Assembly: GCA_031177765.1 (NCBI GenBank)
Contig: JAPSKH010000004.1
Location: 26,477 to 90,476 of the forward strand
DNA: 64,000 nt
Source of the DNA: Microbacterium sp.
Lineage (GTDB): Bacteria; Actinomycetota; Actinomycetes; Actinomycetales; Microbacteriaceae
Reading direction: 5' to 3'
Under the pieces are notes generated by a model, which saw only the letters and a list, made by a program, of their open reading frames with translations, was not told where the DNA came from and made no database searches. Shown piece after piece: positions 49,389 to 64,000 of this stretch (position 1 is its first letter; each line of letters begins with the position of its first letter). A program made the translations under genes and the position numbers.

Positions 49389-50657
49389 ATGCCCTCGCTC
49401 GGTGAACTCGTCGTGCCGCGCCGGCTCGGCAGGGATTTCCGCTGGCTGCTCGCCTCCTCGTGGACCAGCAACCTCGGCGACGGCATCGCCCTGTCCGCGG
49501 CGCCCCTGCTCATCGCCTCACTGACCTCGTCTCCGATCCTGGTCGCGGCGGGGGCGATGATGCAGTTCCTGCCGTGGCTGCTGTTCGGCCTGCTGGCCGG
49601 CTCCGTGGCCGACCACCACGACCGTCGACGCCTGGTCATGCTCGCCGATGCGCTGCGTGCGGTCGTCGTCCTCGGACTCGTCGGCTTCCTCGTCACCGGT
49701 CACGCGTCGGTGTGGATGGTGCTGGTGGCGGCGTTCCTGTACGGCACGGCCGAGGTGTTCGCGGACACCGCCGGCAACACGCTGCTGCCGATGCTCGTGC
49801 GGCCCGCCGACCTCGGCGTCGGCAACGCCCGGCTGCAGACCGGCTACCTCGTGGGCAACCAGCTCGCGGGGCCGCCGCTGGGAGCCTTCCTGTTCGCGCT
49901 CGGATCCTTCTGGCCGTTCCTGCTCCAGGTCGTGTGCGTCCTGCTCGCGGTGGTCCTCATCGCGCGGATGGGGCGGACGCCGATCCCGGCGCGGGATGCC
50001 GCCGGCGCTGCCGGTCCGAAGCCGCATCCGATTCGCGACGGGCTGCGCTGGCTGCGCGGCAACCCGCCGGTGCGCACGCTCGTGCTCATCATCCTCGTCT
50101 TCAACGTCACCTGGGCCGCGCCGTGGAGCGTCCTGGTGCTGTACGCCACCGAGCACCTGCACATGGGGGCCGTCGGCTTCGGCGCGCTGACGACGGCGGC
50201 CGCCCTCGGCGGGCTGATCTCGACGACGAGCTTCGGGTGGCTGGAGCGGCACGTGTCGTTCTCGACCCTGATGCGCATCTGCCTCGCACTGGAGGTGCTC
50301 ATGCACCTCGGCTTCGCTCTGACGACCTGGAGCCCGGTGGCGCTGGCCCTGATGTTCGGCTTCGGGGCGTACGCCTTCGTGTGGGGCACGATCTCCACCA
50401 CGGTGCGCCAGCGCCTGGTGCCCCTCGAGCTGCAGGGACGGATCGCCGCCGTCAACATGGTGGGCGTGTTCGCCGGCCTCGTGATCGGTCAGCTGCTGGG
50501 TGGCGTGATCGCTGAGGCGTGGGGCCTGACGGCGCCGTGGTGGTTCGCGTTCGCCGGTTCCGCGGTCACCCTCGTCCTGGTCTGGCGCTCCATCTCGCAC
50601 ATCGCCGCCGCGCCCCCCGTGGTGGGCGTCTCCGCCACGGCCGAAGACACTCGGTAG
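49389..50657 (+). CDS. MFS transporter (drug/siderophore exporter-like)
   Basis: 12-TM pattern; SSWTSNLGDGIALSAAPLLIASLTSSP, GLLAGSVADHHDRRRLVMLAD; TAAGCT (49377-49382) 6 nt before the ATG. Confidence 0.87.
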   Translation: MPSLGELVVPRRLGRDFRWLLASSWTSNLGDGIALSAAPLLIASLTSSPILVAAGAMMQFLPWLLFGLLAGSVADHHDRRRLVMLADALRAVVVLGLVGFLVTGHASVWMVLVAAFLYGTAEVFADTAGNTLLPMLVRPADLGVGNARLQTGYLVGNQLAGPPLGAFLFALGSFWPFLLQVVCVLLAVVLIARMGRTPIPARDAAGAAGPKPHPIRDGLRWLRGNPPVRTLVLIILVFNVTWAAPWSVLVLYATEHLHMGAVGFGALTTAAALGGLISTTSFGWLERHVSFSTLMRICLALEVLMHLGFALTTWSPVALALMFGFGAYAFVWGTISTTVRQRLVPLELQGRIAAVNMVGVFAGLVIGQLLGGVIAEAWGLTAPWWFAFAGSAVTLVLVWRSISHIAAAPPVVGVSATAEDTR

Positions 50658-50666
50658 TCCGGGCGG

Positions 50667-51566
50667 TCAGTCCTCGAAGGCGCCGTACACCTCGACGGTG
50701 TTGGCCGCCAGCTGCGCGCACAGCTCGTCGACGTCCACCCCCAGCTCGCCGGCCATGAAGCGCACCGTCACCGGGACGAGGTACGGTGCGTTGGGCCGGC
50801 CGCGGTGCGGCGTCGGCGTGAGGAACGGGGCATCCGTCTCGACGAGGATCCGCGCGCGCGGCGTGACGGCGAGCGCGTCGCGCAGATTCTGTGCGTTCCT
50901 GAACGTCACGTTCCCGGCGAACGAGAGGTAGTAGCCGCGGTCGGCGGCGATCCTCGCCATCTCGGCATCCCCGGAGAAGCAGTGGAAGACGGTGCGCTCG
51001 GGCGCTCCGACGCGCTGCAGCGTCTCGAGGACGGCGTCGTGGGCGTCGCGGTCGTGGATCTGCATGGCGATGCCGTGCTTCTTCGACAGCGCGATGTGCG
51101 CCTCGAAGCTCTCCTGCTGCGCGGGCAGCCCTGCCTGGTCGGTGCGGAAGAAGTCCAGCCCCGTCTCGCCGATGGCCCGCACGCGCGGCTGCGCGGCGAG
51201 CTCGTCGATGACGGCGATGGCCTCGTCGAGCCGCCCGGCCGCGGCGTACGCGGGCGCCTCGTTCGGATGGATCGCCACGGCGGCGAGCACGCGAGGATGG
51301 GATGCCGCAGCCCACGCCGACCAGCGGCTGGACTCGATGTCGCCGCCGGCCTGCACGACGCCGGCGACGCCCACTGCGCCGGCCCGCTCGAGCTGCTCGT
51401 CCAGCGACAGCGACGCATCGCCGTCCTCGATCTCCAGGTGCGCGTGGTTGTCGTACACCGGCACGGCGAGCGGCTCGGGCGCCTGCGGCCACCTCACATC
51501 GCCGCGTCCCTCCTGCGAGCGCGTGCGGACGTAGTTCGACGGGTCGGCCCCGTTGGGCTCACTCAT
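50667..51566 (-). CDS. tatD: TatD-family DNA hydrolase
   Basis: VYDNHAHLEI, AIHPNEAPAY, IGETGLDFFRTDQ, FHCFSGDAEMA, VETDAPFLTPTPHRGRPNAPYLVP. Confidence 0.94.
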   Translation of the reverse strand: MSEPNGADPSNYVRTRSQEGRGDVRWPQAPEPLAVPVYDNHAHLEIEDGDASLSLDEQLERAGAVGVAGVVQAGGDIESSRWSAWAAASHPRVLAAVAIHPNEAPAYAAAGRLDEAIAVIDELAAQPRVRAIGETGLDFFRTDQAGLPAQQESFEAHIALSKKHGIAMQIHDRDAHDAVLETLQRVGAPERTVFHCFSGDAEMARIAADRGYYLSFAGNVTFRNAQNLRDALAVTPRARILVETDAPFLTPTPHRGRPNAPYLVPVTVRFMAGELGVDVDELCAQLAANTVEVYGAFED

Positions 51567-51571
51567 GAGCG

Positions 51572-51640
51572 TGTCCCACTTTCACGGTTCGAAACGCCCC
51601 CCCAGGCCGCGTTTTCGGGACATGAGCCCGCGGGATCGGG
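51572..51640. repeat. Intergenic repeat-like element between metG and tatD
   Basis: TGTCCC (51572) ... GGGACA (51617-51622) inverted ends enclosing a C7 run, followed by a second (A/T)TCGGGACATG copy 21 bp downstream. Confidence 0.4.
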
Positions 51641-51661
51641 ACATGGAGGACGCGTGATCGG

Positions 51662-53242
51662 TCAGACGGTCTGCTCGACGCGCGGGAACAGCGGCGCGAG
51701 GCCGTTGACGGACGTGCCCGACGGCAGGATGCCCCACCCGCCGGCTGCCCGGATCGGCTGGTCCTGCAGCCGGCCGAGGACCTCGGCGGCACCCAGCGCG
51801 ATCCACAGCTTCTCGGTCGCGATCGGCATGACCGGCGACAGCAGCACCGCGAGCGCCCGCAGACCGTCCGCGGCGGTGTACAGCACGGTGCCCAGGCGCT
51901 CGCGCTGCGCGTCGTCCTTGGCCAGCGCCCACGGCTCGTTCTCGGTGATGTACGAGTTCAGCGCGTCGACGATGGTCCAGATCGAGGTGATCGCCTCGTC
52001 GATGCGGAAGCGCTCGATGGCGGCATCGGCGGCAGCGGCGGCGTCGGCCACCGTCCGCTGGATCGCGAGGTCCGCGTCGGAGTACTGCCCCGGCGCGGGC
52101 ACGATCCCCTCGAAGTACCGCTCGATCATCGCGGTGGTGCGCGAGGCGAGGTTCCCGAAGCCGTTCGCCAGCTCCGCCTGGTACCGGGCGGACAGGTCCT
52201 CCCAGGAGAACGAGCCGTCCTGCCCGAACGCGATCGCCGAGAGGAAGTAGAAGCGGTACGCGTCGGAGCCGAAGACGTCGGTGATCTCGGTGGGCGCGAT
52301 GCCGGTGAGCTTGGACTTCGACATCTTCTCGCCGCCCACCAGCAGCCAGCCGTGCGCGAACACGCCGCGGGGCACGTCGATGCCGGCCGCCATCAGCATC
52401 GCCGGCCAGATGACGGCGTGGAAGCGCAGGATGTCCTTGCCGACCACGTGGTAGCCGGGCCAGCGGCGCGCGAACTGCTCGGGGTCGGCGCCGTAGCCGA
52501 TCGCGGTGGCGTAGTTCAGCAGGGCGTCCACCCACACGTAGATGACGTGCGACTCGTCCCACGGCAGCGGGATGCCCCAGTCGAAGGTGGAGCGCGAGAT
52601 GGACAGGTCCTTCAGGCCGTTCTTCACGAACGAGACGACCTCGTTGCGCGCCGACTCGGGGCGGACGAAGTCGGGGACGCTCCGGTAAAGCTCGAGCAGC
52701 CTGTCCTGGAACTCGCTGAGCTTGAAGAAGTAGTTCTTCTCCTGCAGCAGCTCCAGCGGCTTGGAGTGGATCGCGCACACCTTCAGGCCTTCGAAGGCGC
52801 CGGTGCCGTCGACGATCTCGGACTCCGGCTTGAACTCCTCGCAGCCCACGCAGTAGAGCGCCTCGTACTCGCCCGCGTAGATGTAGCCGCGGTCGTAGAG
52901 GGCCTGGAAGAACTTCTGCACGTTGCGCTCGTGGCGCTCCTGCGTCGTGCGGATGAAGTCGTCGTTGGCGACGTCGAGCGTCTCCAGCAGCGGGAACCAG
53001 GACTCGCCGACGAGGCGGTCGACCCATTCCTGCGGTGTGACGCCGTTGGCGGCGGCGGCGCGCAGCATCTTCTGCCCGTGCTCGTCCGTGCCCGTGAGCA
53101 TCCACGTGTCATCGCCGGCCTGGCGGTGCCAGCGTGCCAGGGTGTCCACCGCCACGGTGGTGTAGCCGTGGCCGATGTGGGGCACGTCGCTCGGATAGTA
53201 GATCGGCGTCGTGATGTAGAAGGAACGGGGCCCGGAAGTCAC
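51662..53242 (-). CDS. metG: Methionyl-tRNA synthetase
   Basis: FYITTPIYYPSDVPHIGHGYTTVAVDTLARW, HIGH-class motif, KMSKSKLTGI (KMSKS). Confidence 0.97.
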   Translation of the reverse strand: MTSGPRSFYITTPIYYPSDVPHIGHGYTTVAVDTLARWHRQAGDDTWMLTGTDEHGQKMLRAAAANGVTPQEWVDRLVGESWFPLLETLDVANDDFIRTTQERHERNVQKFFQALYDRGYIYAGEYEALYCVGCEEFKPESEIVDGTGAFEGLKVCAIHSKPLELLQEKNYFFKLSEFQDRLLELYRSVPDFVRPESARNEVVSFVKNGLKDLSISRSTFDWGIPLPWDESHVIYVWVDALLNYATAIGYGADPEQFARRWPGYHVVGKDILRFHAVIWPAMLMAAGIDVPRGVFAHGWLLVGGEKMSKSKLTGIAPTEITDVFGSDAYRFYFLSAIAFGQDGSFSWEDLSARYQAELANGFGNLASRTTAMIERYFEGIVPAPGQYSDADLAIQRTVADAAAAADAAIERFRIDEAITSIWTIVDALNSYITENEPWALAKDDAQRERLGTVLYTAADGLRALAVLLSPVMPIATEKLWIALGAAEVLGRLQDQPIRAAGGWGILPSGTSVNGLAPLFPRVEQTV

Positions 53243-53293
53243 CCGAGAATTCTAGTCAGCACGGATGCCACCGCCTGCCGGTGTGACAGCCGG

Positions 53294-54130
53294 TCAGGAT
53301 CCGCTGCCGGACGCCGCTCGGTGCGCGAGCGCCGCCTGATAGAGCTCCCGGCGGGAGTGGCCGGTCTCGGCTGCGACCTCCGCGGCGGCGTCCTTCAGCC
53401 GCATCCCGGTCGCGACGAGCTCTCGCACCTGCGCGAGCCCGTCGGCGAACGCCACGTGGCGGGCGGCTGCACCGGCGACGACCACGACGATCTCGCCTCG
53501 CACGCCGGGCTCCGCCCACGCCGTCAGCTCGTCCAGGGTGCCGCGGGCGACCTCCTCGTGCAGCTTCGTCAGCTCACGGCACACCGCGGCACGCCGGTCG
53601 CCGCCGAATGCGGCGGCCATGTCGGCGAGCGTCGCGGCGATGCGCGAGGGGGCCTCGAAGAACACCATGGTGCGCGGCTCGGCGGCCAGGGCACGCAGCG
53701 CCGCCTCCCGCTCCCCCTGCCGGCGCGGGAGGAAGCCCTCGAAGGTGAACCGATCGGTGGGCAGGGCCGACACCGCCAGAGCGGTCACGACGGCGCTCGG
53801 GCCGGGGATCACGGTCACCTCCACGCCCGCGGCGGCTGCGGCGACGACGACGCCGTAGCCGGGGTCGCTGACGGTGGGCATGCCGGCGTCGCTGAGCACC
53901 AGCACGTCCTGGTCGCGCGCGAGCTCCACCAGCTCCGGCGCCCGGTCCTTCTCGTTGTGGTCGTGCAGTGCGACCAGCCGCGGGCGGTTGTCGATGCCGA
54001 GGGCCGTCAGGAGCCGCTGCGTGGTGCGGGTGTCCTCGGCCGCGACGACCGTCGCCGAGGCGAGCGCCTCGACCAGCCGCCGGGACGCGTCGCCGAGGTT
54101 CCCGATCGGCGTCGCCGCGAGGATGATCAC
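53294..54130 (-). CDS. rsmI: 16S rRNA (cytidine(1402)-2'-O)-methyltransferase
   Basis: LAATPIGNLGDASRRLVEALASATVVAAEDTR, LVLSDAGMPTVSDPGY, FEGFLPRRQGER. Confidence 0.95.
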   Translation of the reverse strand: MIILAATPIGNLGDASRRLVEALASATVVAAEDTRTTQRLLTALGIDNRPRLVALHDHNEKDRAPELVELARDQDVLVLSDAGMPTVSDPGYGVVVAAAAAGVEVTVIPGPSAVVTALAVSALPTDRFTFEGFLPRRQGEREAALRALAAEPRTMVFFEAPSRIAATLADMAAAFGGDRRAAVCRELTKLHEEVARGTLDELTAWAEPGVRGEIVVVVAGAAARHVAFADGLAQVRELVATGMRLKDAAAEVAAETGHSRRELYQAALAHRAASGSGS

Positions 54131-54136
54131 CCCCTC

Positions 54137-54146
54137 AGCCTAGACT
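54137..54146. promoter_or_regulatory. Interlocked divergent -10 elements (rsmI / pmt)
   Basis: AGCCTAGACT: TAGACT on + (54141-54146) and TAGGCT on - (54142-54137) share 2 bp; each is followed by 6-7 nt then a GTG start. Confidence 0.65.
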
Positions 54147-54153
54147 TGGCCGC

Positions 54154-55773
54154 GTGACGGACGCCCCGCGGCTCGAGGCCGATCCGCCCGCCGAGCGGCT
54201 GCCTCCCGCGACGCGGCGGAGCCTCTACGACCGGTTCGCCGCGCGCATCACCCGCGATGACCGTGCGCGGCGACGGTACGCGTGGCTCGCGCCGGCGCTC
54301 GTCGTCGTGCTCGCTGCCGCGCTGCGGCTGTGGAACCTCGCCGCGGCGCACGACCTGATGAACCAGTTCGACGAGACGTACTACGTCAAGGACGCGTGGT
54401 CGCTGGCGCACCTGGGGTACGAGGGCTCGTGGCCGGAGAATGCCAACGAGCGGTTCCTGCGCGGCGAGGCCGACATCTTCACCGCCGAACCCGCCTTCGT
54501 CATCCATCCGCCGCTGGGGAAGTGGATCATCGCCGTGGGGATGCTGGCGCTCGGGCCGGATTCGGGGTGGGGCTGGCGGATCACGACGGCGCTGCTGGGC
54601 ACCGCCGCCGTGCTGGTGCTGATGCTCATCGCCAAGCGCCTCACCGGATCCACGACGTTCGCGGTTGTGGCGGGCCTGCTCATGGCCGTCGACGGTCTGG
54701 CGATCTCGATGAGCCGCGTCGCGCTGCTGGACATGTCGCTGACCTTCTTCGTGCTGCTGGCGTTCCTGTTCGTGCTGCGGGACCGCGAGCGCACCATGAC
54801 GGCGATCGCCCGCACGGTGGCGGCGCGCTTGGACGGCGAGGAGCCGCCGGCATGGGGTCCGGTGCTGTGGAATCGGCCGTGGATCGTGGCCGCCGGCGCC
54901 GCGCTCGGCGCGGCCACGGCGGTGAAGTGGTCCGGCGTGTGGGTGCTCGCGGGCCTGGGGATCTACCTCGTCCTCACCGACGCCCTCGCACGTCGACGGG
55001 CGGGCGTGCTGCTGTGGCCGACGGACGCCCTGCGCCAGGGCGCCGTGACCTTCGTCCTCCTGGTTCCCGTCGCCGTCGCGGTCTACCTCGCATCGTGGAC
55101 GGGATGGCTCGTCACCGACGGGGGCTACGACCGTCACGTCGCGGAGGCGAACCCGGCTGGCGGCCTGTGGTCGTGGGTGCCCCTGCCCCTGCAGAGCCTG
55201 TGGCAGTACCACGTGACGATGTACAACTCGGCGGCGCAGATCACGGCGGGCCACACCTACGCCAGTCCCGCGTGGCAGTGGCCGCTGCTGCTGCGGCCGA
55301 CCGGCATGTACTACCACCACGACGCCTTCGGCGTCGACGGGTGCACCGCTGTGAACGGCTGCTCGGCGGTGATCTCGAGCATCCCCAACCCGCTCGTCTG
55401 GTACGCCGGCGTCGCTGCGGTGCTGTATCTCGTCTACCGCTTCGTCGTGACACGGGACTGGCGATTCGCCCTCGTCCTCACCGGGGTCGTGGTCACGTAC
55501 GTGCCGTGGCTGTTCTTCCCGGCGCGCACGGTGTTCCAGTTCTACACCGTGCTGATCCTGCCGTTCCTGCTGCTGGCGCTCGCCTTCGCGCTGCGCGACA
55601 TCGCGGGGGCCCACCGCACCGACCCGCATCGGCGCCTCACCGGCCAGCGGCTGGTCCTGGTCTTCCTGCTCGTCGCGCTCGCACTCGCCGCCTTCTGGTA
55701 CCCCGTGATCTCGGCGATGACGGTGCCGTACGACTTCTGGCGGCTCCACAACTGGATGCAGGGCTGGATCTGA
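54154..55773 (+). CDS. pmt: Dolichyl-phosphate-mannose--protein mannosyltransferase (PMT family)
   Basis: RLWNLAAAHDLMNQFDETYYVKDAWSLAHLGYEGSWP, FVIHPPLGKWIIAVGM; multi-TM GT39 protein. Confidence 0.93.
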   Translation: MTDAPRLEADPPAERLPPATRRSLYDRFAARITRDDRARRRYAWLAPALVVVLAAALRLWNLAAAHDLMNQFDETYYVKDAWSLAHLGYEGSWPENANERFLRGEADIFTAEPAFVIHPPLGKWIIAVGMLALGPDSGWGWRITTALLGTAAVLVLMLIAKRLTGSTTFAVVAGLLMAVDGLAISMSRVALLDMSLTFFVLLAFLFVLRDRERTMTAIARTVAARLDGEEPPAWGPVLWNRPWIVAAGAALGAATAVKWSGVWVLAGLGIYLVLTDALARRRAGVLLWPTDALRQGAVTFVLLVPVAVAVYLASWTGWLVTDGGYDRHVAEANPAGGLWSWVPLPLQSLWQYHVTMYNSAAQITAGHTYASPAWQWPLLLRPTGMYYHHDAFGVDGCTAVNGCSAVISSIPNPLVWYAGVAAVLYLVYRFVVTRDWRFALVLTGVVVTYVPWLFFPARTVFQFYTVLILPFLLLALAFALRDIAGAHRTDPHRRLTGQRLVLVFLLVALALAAFWYPVISAMTVPYDFWRLHNWMQGWI

Positions 55774-55795
55774 GTGCGCCAGGCCGGCCGCAGGC

Positions 55796-57649
55796 TCAGG
55801 CGGTGAGCTCGGCCGGATCGGTGACCGGCAGGCGGCACGCGAAGTCGTGGCAGTCGTACGCGGTCGGCGCGTCGCCACGCATCCCCTTCTCGGCGAACAG
55901 CGAGAACCCGGCGTCGACCCACGCGGCGACCTGCTCCGGCGTGACGACGGCGACCACGTCGGCCGGGAGCCGCCGCGCGGCGGCTGCGAGCGGCGCGCCG
56001 GTGTCCGCCGTGACCACGACGAGCTGTCGGGGCGCGGTCTGCAGCGACGCCGCGGCGCGCAGCAGCGCCCCGTGGGCCAGCGGCTGCACGAGCGCCGCCC
56101 CGCCGTGGGACGCGAGAAGCCTCTCCGCGAGCGCCCGGTAGCGGTCGCCGGCCCCGAGCAGCCACAGCGCTTCGGCGGCGTCGGCGATCGCTGCGACGCC
56201 GGAGGGCTCATCGCCGTCGGAGGCCGCATCGGGGGCGCCGACGCCCTGCGAGGCCAGCACCGGGTCGCCGCCGCCGGGGACGCCGATGCGCGCGCCGTCG
56301 GGCGCGCACGCGTCGACGAGCTCGCGAGCGCGTCGGGCGTACGCCGGCTCCCCCGTCGCCGCCGCGAGCGCCGCCAGACCCGAGGCGAGCTGCCCGTAGT
56401 CGGCGGTCGTCGCCGCCGCCCGCGACGGGATCTCGTCGAGCGACGCCCGCACCAGTCGGCCGTCCGCGGCGACGTTCGTCTGGAGCACCGCCTCGGCAGC
56501 CCACCGCGCCGCCTCGATCCAGCGCGGCTCGCCGTAGCGGCTTCCCGCGCGCGCGAGCGCCCCGATCGCCAGGCCGTTCCAGCCCGTCACCACCTTGCCG
56601 TCCACCGCAGGCGGCTGCAGCCGGGAGCGGGCGTCGGCATCCAGGCGGTAGTAGCCGCCCTCGCTGCGCACGCCCTCGATCCACGACTCCGAGTCCTGCG
56701 CCGCGCCGAACCCGCCGCCGGGCTGCTGCAGCACATCGATGAGGAACCCCGCCACACCGCGCGCGACCTCGTCCGCACCGGCGTCACGCGCGACGTCGAG
56801 CAGCTGGGCGTTGTCGGTGAGCATCCGCTCGTAATGCGGCACCGTCCAGTCCGGCCGCGTGGCATAGCGGAAGAACCCGCCCTCGATGTCGTCGCGCAGC
56901 GGCGAGCCGGCCATCGCGGCCAGCGCTCGGTCGGCCACGGCGGATGCCTCCGGCGCGGCATCCCGCACGAGCGGGGCCTGCAGGAAGCGCAAGGCGGTCG
57001 CCACGGGGAACTTCGGTGCCGCGACGTTCGGGTCGCCGAACCCGCCGTAGCGCGGGTCCTCCTGGCCGGCGAGCGCCCGCGCAGCGGCGATCAGCTCATC
57101 GCGGGACGGCGCCGCGGACGCGGGCGCGTCGTCCGAGATCGCACCCGCGCGTACGTCCGCCAGCGCCGCCACGATCGCGTCCGCGGTGCCGTCGATCTGC
57201 TCCCGGCGCTCGGTCCACGCCTCCCGCACCGCCGCCAGCACCTGCCGGAACGACGGCATGCCCGCCCGAGGCTGCGGCGGGAAGTACGTCCCCGCGTAGA
57301 ACGGCCGGCCTTCGGGCGTGACGAACACCGTCAGCGGCCATCCGAGGTTGCGTGTGAACGCCGCCGCAGCGGCCATGTAGGCCGCATCCACCTCGGGATG
57401 CTCCTCGCGGTCGACCTTGATCGAGACGAACCCGGCGTCGAGGTCGGCCGCCGTCTGGGCGTCCTCGAACGACTCCCGCGCCATCACGTGGCACCAGTGG
57501 CACGTCGAGTACCCGATCGAGACCATCACGGGGACGTCGCGCCGGCGCGCCTCGTCGAACGCCTCCGCGCCCCACGGGAACCACGCCACCGGGTTGCCGG
57601 CGTGGGATCTCAGGTACGGGCTGGTCGCTTCCGCGAGGCGCGGGTTCAT
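55796..57649 (-). CDS. Thioredoxin-domain protein, DUF255 / YyaL family
   Basis: [51 protein letters not shown], six-hairpin glycosidase-like C-terminus. Confidence 0.92.
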   Translation of the reverse strand: MNPRLAEATSPYLRSHAGNPVAWFPWGAEAFDEARRRDVPVMVSIGYSTCHWCHVMARESFEDAQTAADLDAGFVSIKVDREEHPEVDAAYMAAAAAFTRNLGWPLTVFVTPEGRPFYAGTYFPPQPRAGMPSFRQVLAAVREAWTERREQIDGTADAIVAALADVRAGAISDDAPASAAPSRDELIAAARALAGQEDPRYGGFGDPNVAAPKFPVATALRFLQAPLVRDAAPEASAVADRALAAMAGSPLRDDIEGGFFRYATRPDWTVPHYERMLTDNAQLLDVARDAGADEVARGVAGFLIDVLQQPGGGFGAAQDSESWIEGVRSEGGYYRLDADARSRLQPPAVDGKVVTGWNGLAIGALARAGSRYGEPRWIEAARWAAEAVLQTNVAADGRLVRASLDEIPSRAAATTADYGQLASGLAALAAATGEPAYARRARELVDACAPDGARIGVPGGGDPVLASQGVGAPDAASDGDEPSGVAAIADAAEALWLLGAGDRYRALAERLLASHGGAALVQPLAHGALLRAAASLQTAPRQLVVVTADTGAPLAAAARRLPADVVAVVTPEQVAAWVDAGFSLFAEKGMRGDAPTAYDCHDFACRLPVTDPAELTA

Positions 57650-57661
57650 GGCACGGGCCCG

Positions 57662-62537
<4,876 letters not shown>

Positions 62538-62566
62538 CCGCCGCGCGGGAAGGGGTTGCCCCGCAC

Positions 62567-63508
62567 ATGAGCATCGCGATCGCATACACCGAGCTGGGTG
62601 GACCCGAGGTCCTGCGCATGATCGAGGTTCCCGACCCCGTCCCCGGCCCCGGCGAGGTGGCGATCCGCGTCGAGGCGGCGGGCGTGAACCCGATCGACGC
62701 GAAGCTGCGTTCGGGCGCGCGGGCATCCGCGCCCATCACCGAGCCGCGGCGCGTGGGCAGCGACGGTGCGGGCGTCGTGACAGCGGTGGGCGACGGCGTC
62801 GACGGCTTCCGCGCGGGCGATCCTGTGGCCTTCGGCGGCGTCGCCGGGGCCTACGCCACCGATGTCGTCGCACCGGCATCGGCGGTGCACGTCCGGCCGC
62901 CGCAGGTCAGCGCGGCGGAAGCCGCGGCTCTGGGCATCCCCGTGGGGACGGCCTACCAGACGCTGCGCTCGCTGGGGGTGGGCGACGGCGACGTCGTGCT
63001 GGTGCACGCCGGATCCGGCGCGGTTGGGCAGGCCCTCATCCAGTACGCCGTGCTGTGGGGGGCCACCGTCGTGGCGACCTCCTCGCCGCGGCGGTTCGAT
63101 CGGGTGCGCGAGCTCGGTGCGACTCCTGTCGCGTACGGCGACGGACTCCTCGACCGGGTGCGCGCGGCGTCACCGGACGGCGTCACCGTCGCCATCGACG
63201 CCGCGGGCACGGACGAAGCCGTGCGGACCTCCCTCGAACTCGTCGCCGATCACGAGCGGATCGCCACCCTCGTGCGTGGGCGGGATGCCGCCGGCTTCGG
63301 CATCCGCGCGTTCTCAGGCGGATCGCCCACGCCGCTGACGGCGCAGCAGCAGGCATGGCGCGGTGAGGCGATCCCCGTGACGCTCGCCCTCCTGGCGGCG
63401 GGAGCCTTCTCGGTCGAGGAGGGCCCGTCGTTCGCGCTCGCCGACGCCGTCGAGGCGCATCGCGCCCTCGAGAAGGGCATCGACGGAAAGATCACGCTCG
63501 TGCCGTGA
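62567..63508 (+). CDS. NADP-dependent oxidoreductase (quinone oxidoreductase/MDR family)
   Basis: PGPGEVAIRVEAAGVNPIDAKLRSG, VLVHAGSGAVGQALIQYAVLWGATVVATSSPRR. Confidence 0.9.
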   Translation: MSIAIAYTELGGPEVLRMIEVPDPVPGPGEVAIRVEAAGVNPIDAKLRSGARASAPITEPRRVGSDGAGVVTAVGDGVDGFRAGDPVAFGGVAGAYATDVVAPASAVHVRPPQVSAAEAAALGIPVGTAYQTLRSLGVGDGDVVLVHAGSGAVGQALIQYAVLWGATVVATSSPRRFDRVRELGATPVAYGDGLLDRVRAASPDGVTVAIDAAGTDEAVRTSLELVADHERIATLVRGRDAAGFGIRAFSGGSPTPLTAQQQAWRGEAIPVTLALLAAGAFSVEEGPSFALADAVEAHRALEKGIDGKITLVP

Positions 63509-63514
63509 CCGGCC

Positions 63515-64000
63515 TCACACCGTTCCGGTGATGCGCGCCGCCTCCGGCCCTGTGGCGATCGGGCGGCCCGGCGTGTTGGACCACTGGCTCCAAGAGCCGG
63601 GGAACAGCCGCAGGCGCAGGCCGGCACGCTCGGCGGCGAACGCGGCCTGCGCCGCGGTGACACCGGACCCGCAGTAGGCCGCTGCCGGGGTTCCCGGCTG
63701 CACGCCGGCCGCCGCGAACAGGGCTCGCAGGGCCGCGGCGTCGCGGAAGCGCTCCCCGTCCATGTACTCCGTCGTGGGCAGGTTCACGGCGCCGGGGATG
63801 TGCCCCGCGTGCGGGTCGATCGGCTCGACATCGCCGCGGTAGCGCTCGCGGGCGCGGACATCCAGCAGCACACCCGAAGCCGGAAGGGCTGCGGCCTCGT
63901 CGATCGTCAGCACCGGCTCCTCGATCTCGCGCAGCGTCACCGCGCCCGCCGGGACCGTCACGTCGCCGTCGGCGAGCGGGAGGCCCGCGCTGCGCCACGC
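63515..64000 (-). CDS. Sulfurtransferase (rhodanese family), C-terminal part; gene continues beyond window
   Basis: Rhodanese domain: LLDVRARERYRGDVEPIDPHAGHIPGAVNLP, catalytic YCGSGVTA. Confidence 0.88.
   Translation of the reverse strand, partial: AWRSAGLPLADGDVTVPAGAVTLREIEEPVLTIDEAAALPASGVLLDVRARERYRGDVEPIDPHAGHIPGAVNLPTTEYMDGERFRDAAALRALFAAAGVQPGTPAAAYCGSGVTAAQAAFAAERAGLRLRLFPGSWSQWSNTPGRPIATGPEAARITGTV

Overview
High-GC actinobacterial chromosomal window, most likely Microbacteriaceae/Microbacterium-like (inferred from gene content and codon style; no search was run). It is mostly housekeeping: ppc (3' part), gdhA, mfd, pth, rplY, prs, glmU, tRNA-Gln, ispE, rsmA, tatD, metG, rsmI, pmt and hrpA. 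Accessory modules sit between these: (i) a gluconate/idonate catabolic cluster with a FadR-type regulator; (ii) a MacB-like ABC exporter divergent from an OmpR-type two-component system; (iii) an extracytosolic flavinylation locus (NqrB/RnfD-like membrane domain fused to a ferredoxin-reductase domain, ApbE, FMN-binding lipoprotein); (iv) a giant LPxTG-type surface protein with lamin-tail and metallophosphoesterase domains; (v) a Stealth-family phosphotransferase. I found no CRISPR array, prophage, IS element, rRNA or recognisable defence system. The most notable signals are: a 49-codon MOSC-domain N-terminal remnant coupled at both ends inside the flavinylation operon; helically phased CATAG repeats between the exporter and the two-component system; a shared AAAGATCRTATC operator candidate in the gluconate cluster; interlocked divergent -10 elements giving two leaderless genes; a perfect 28-bp palindrome at the start of the surface-protein gene; a 42-aa membrane micropeptide missing from the ORF track; and a window-wide GATGC/GCATCC codon-context bias.
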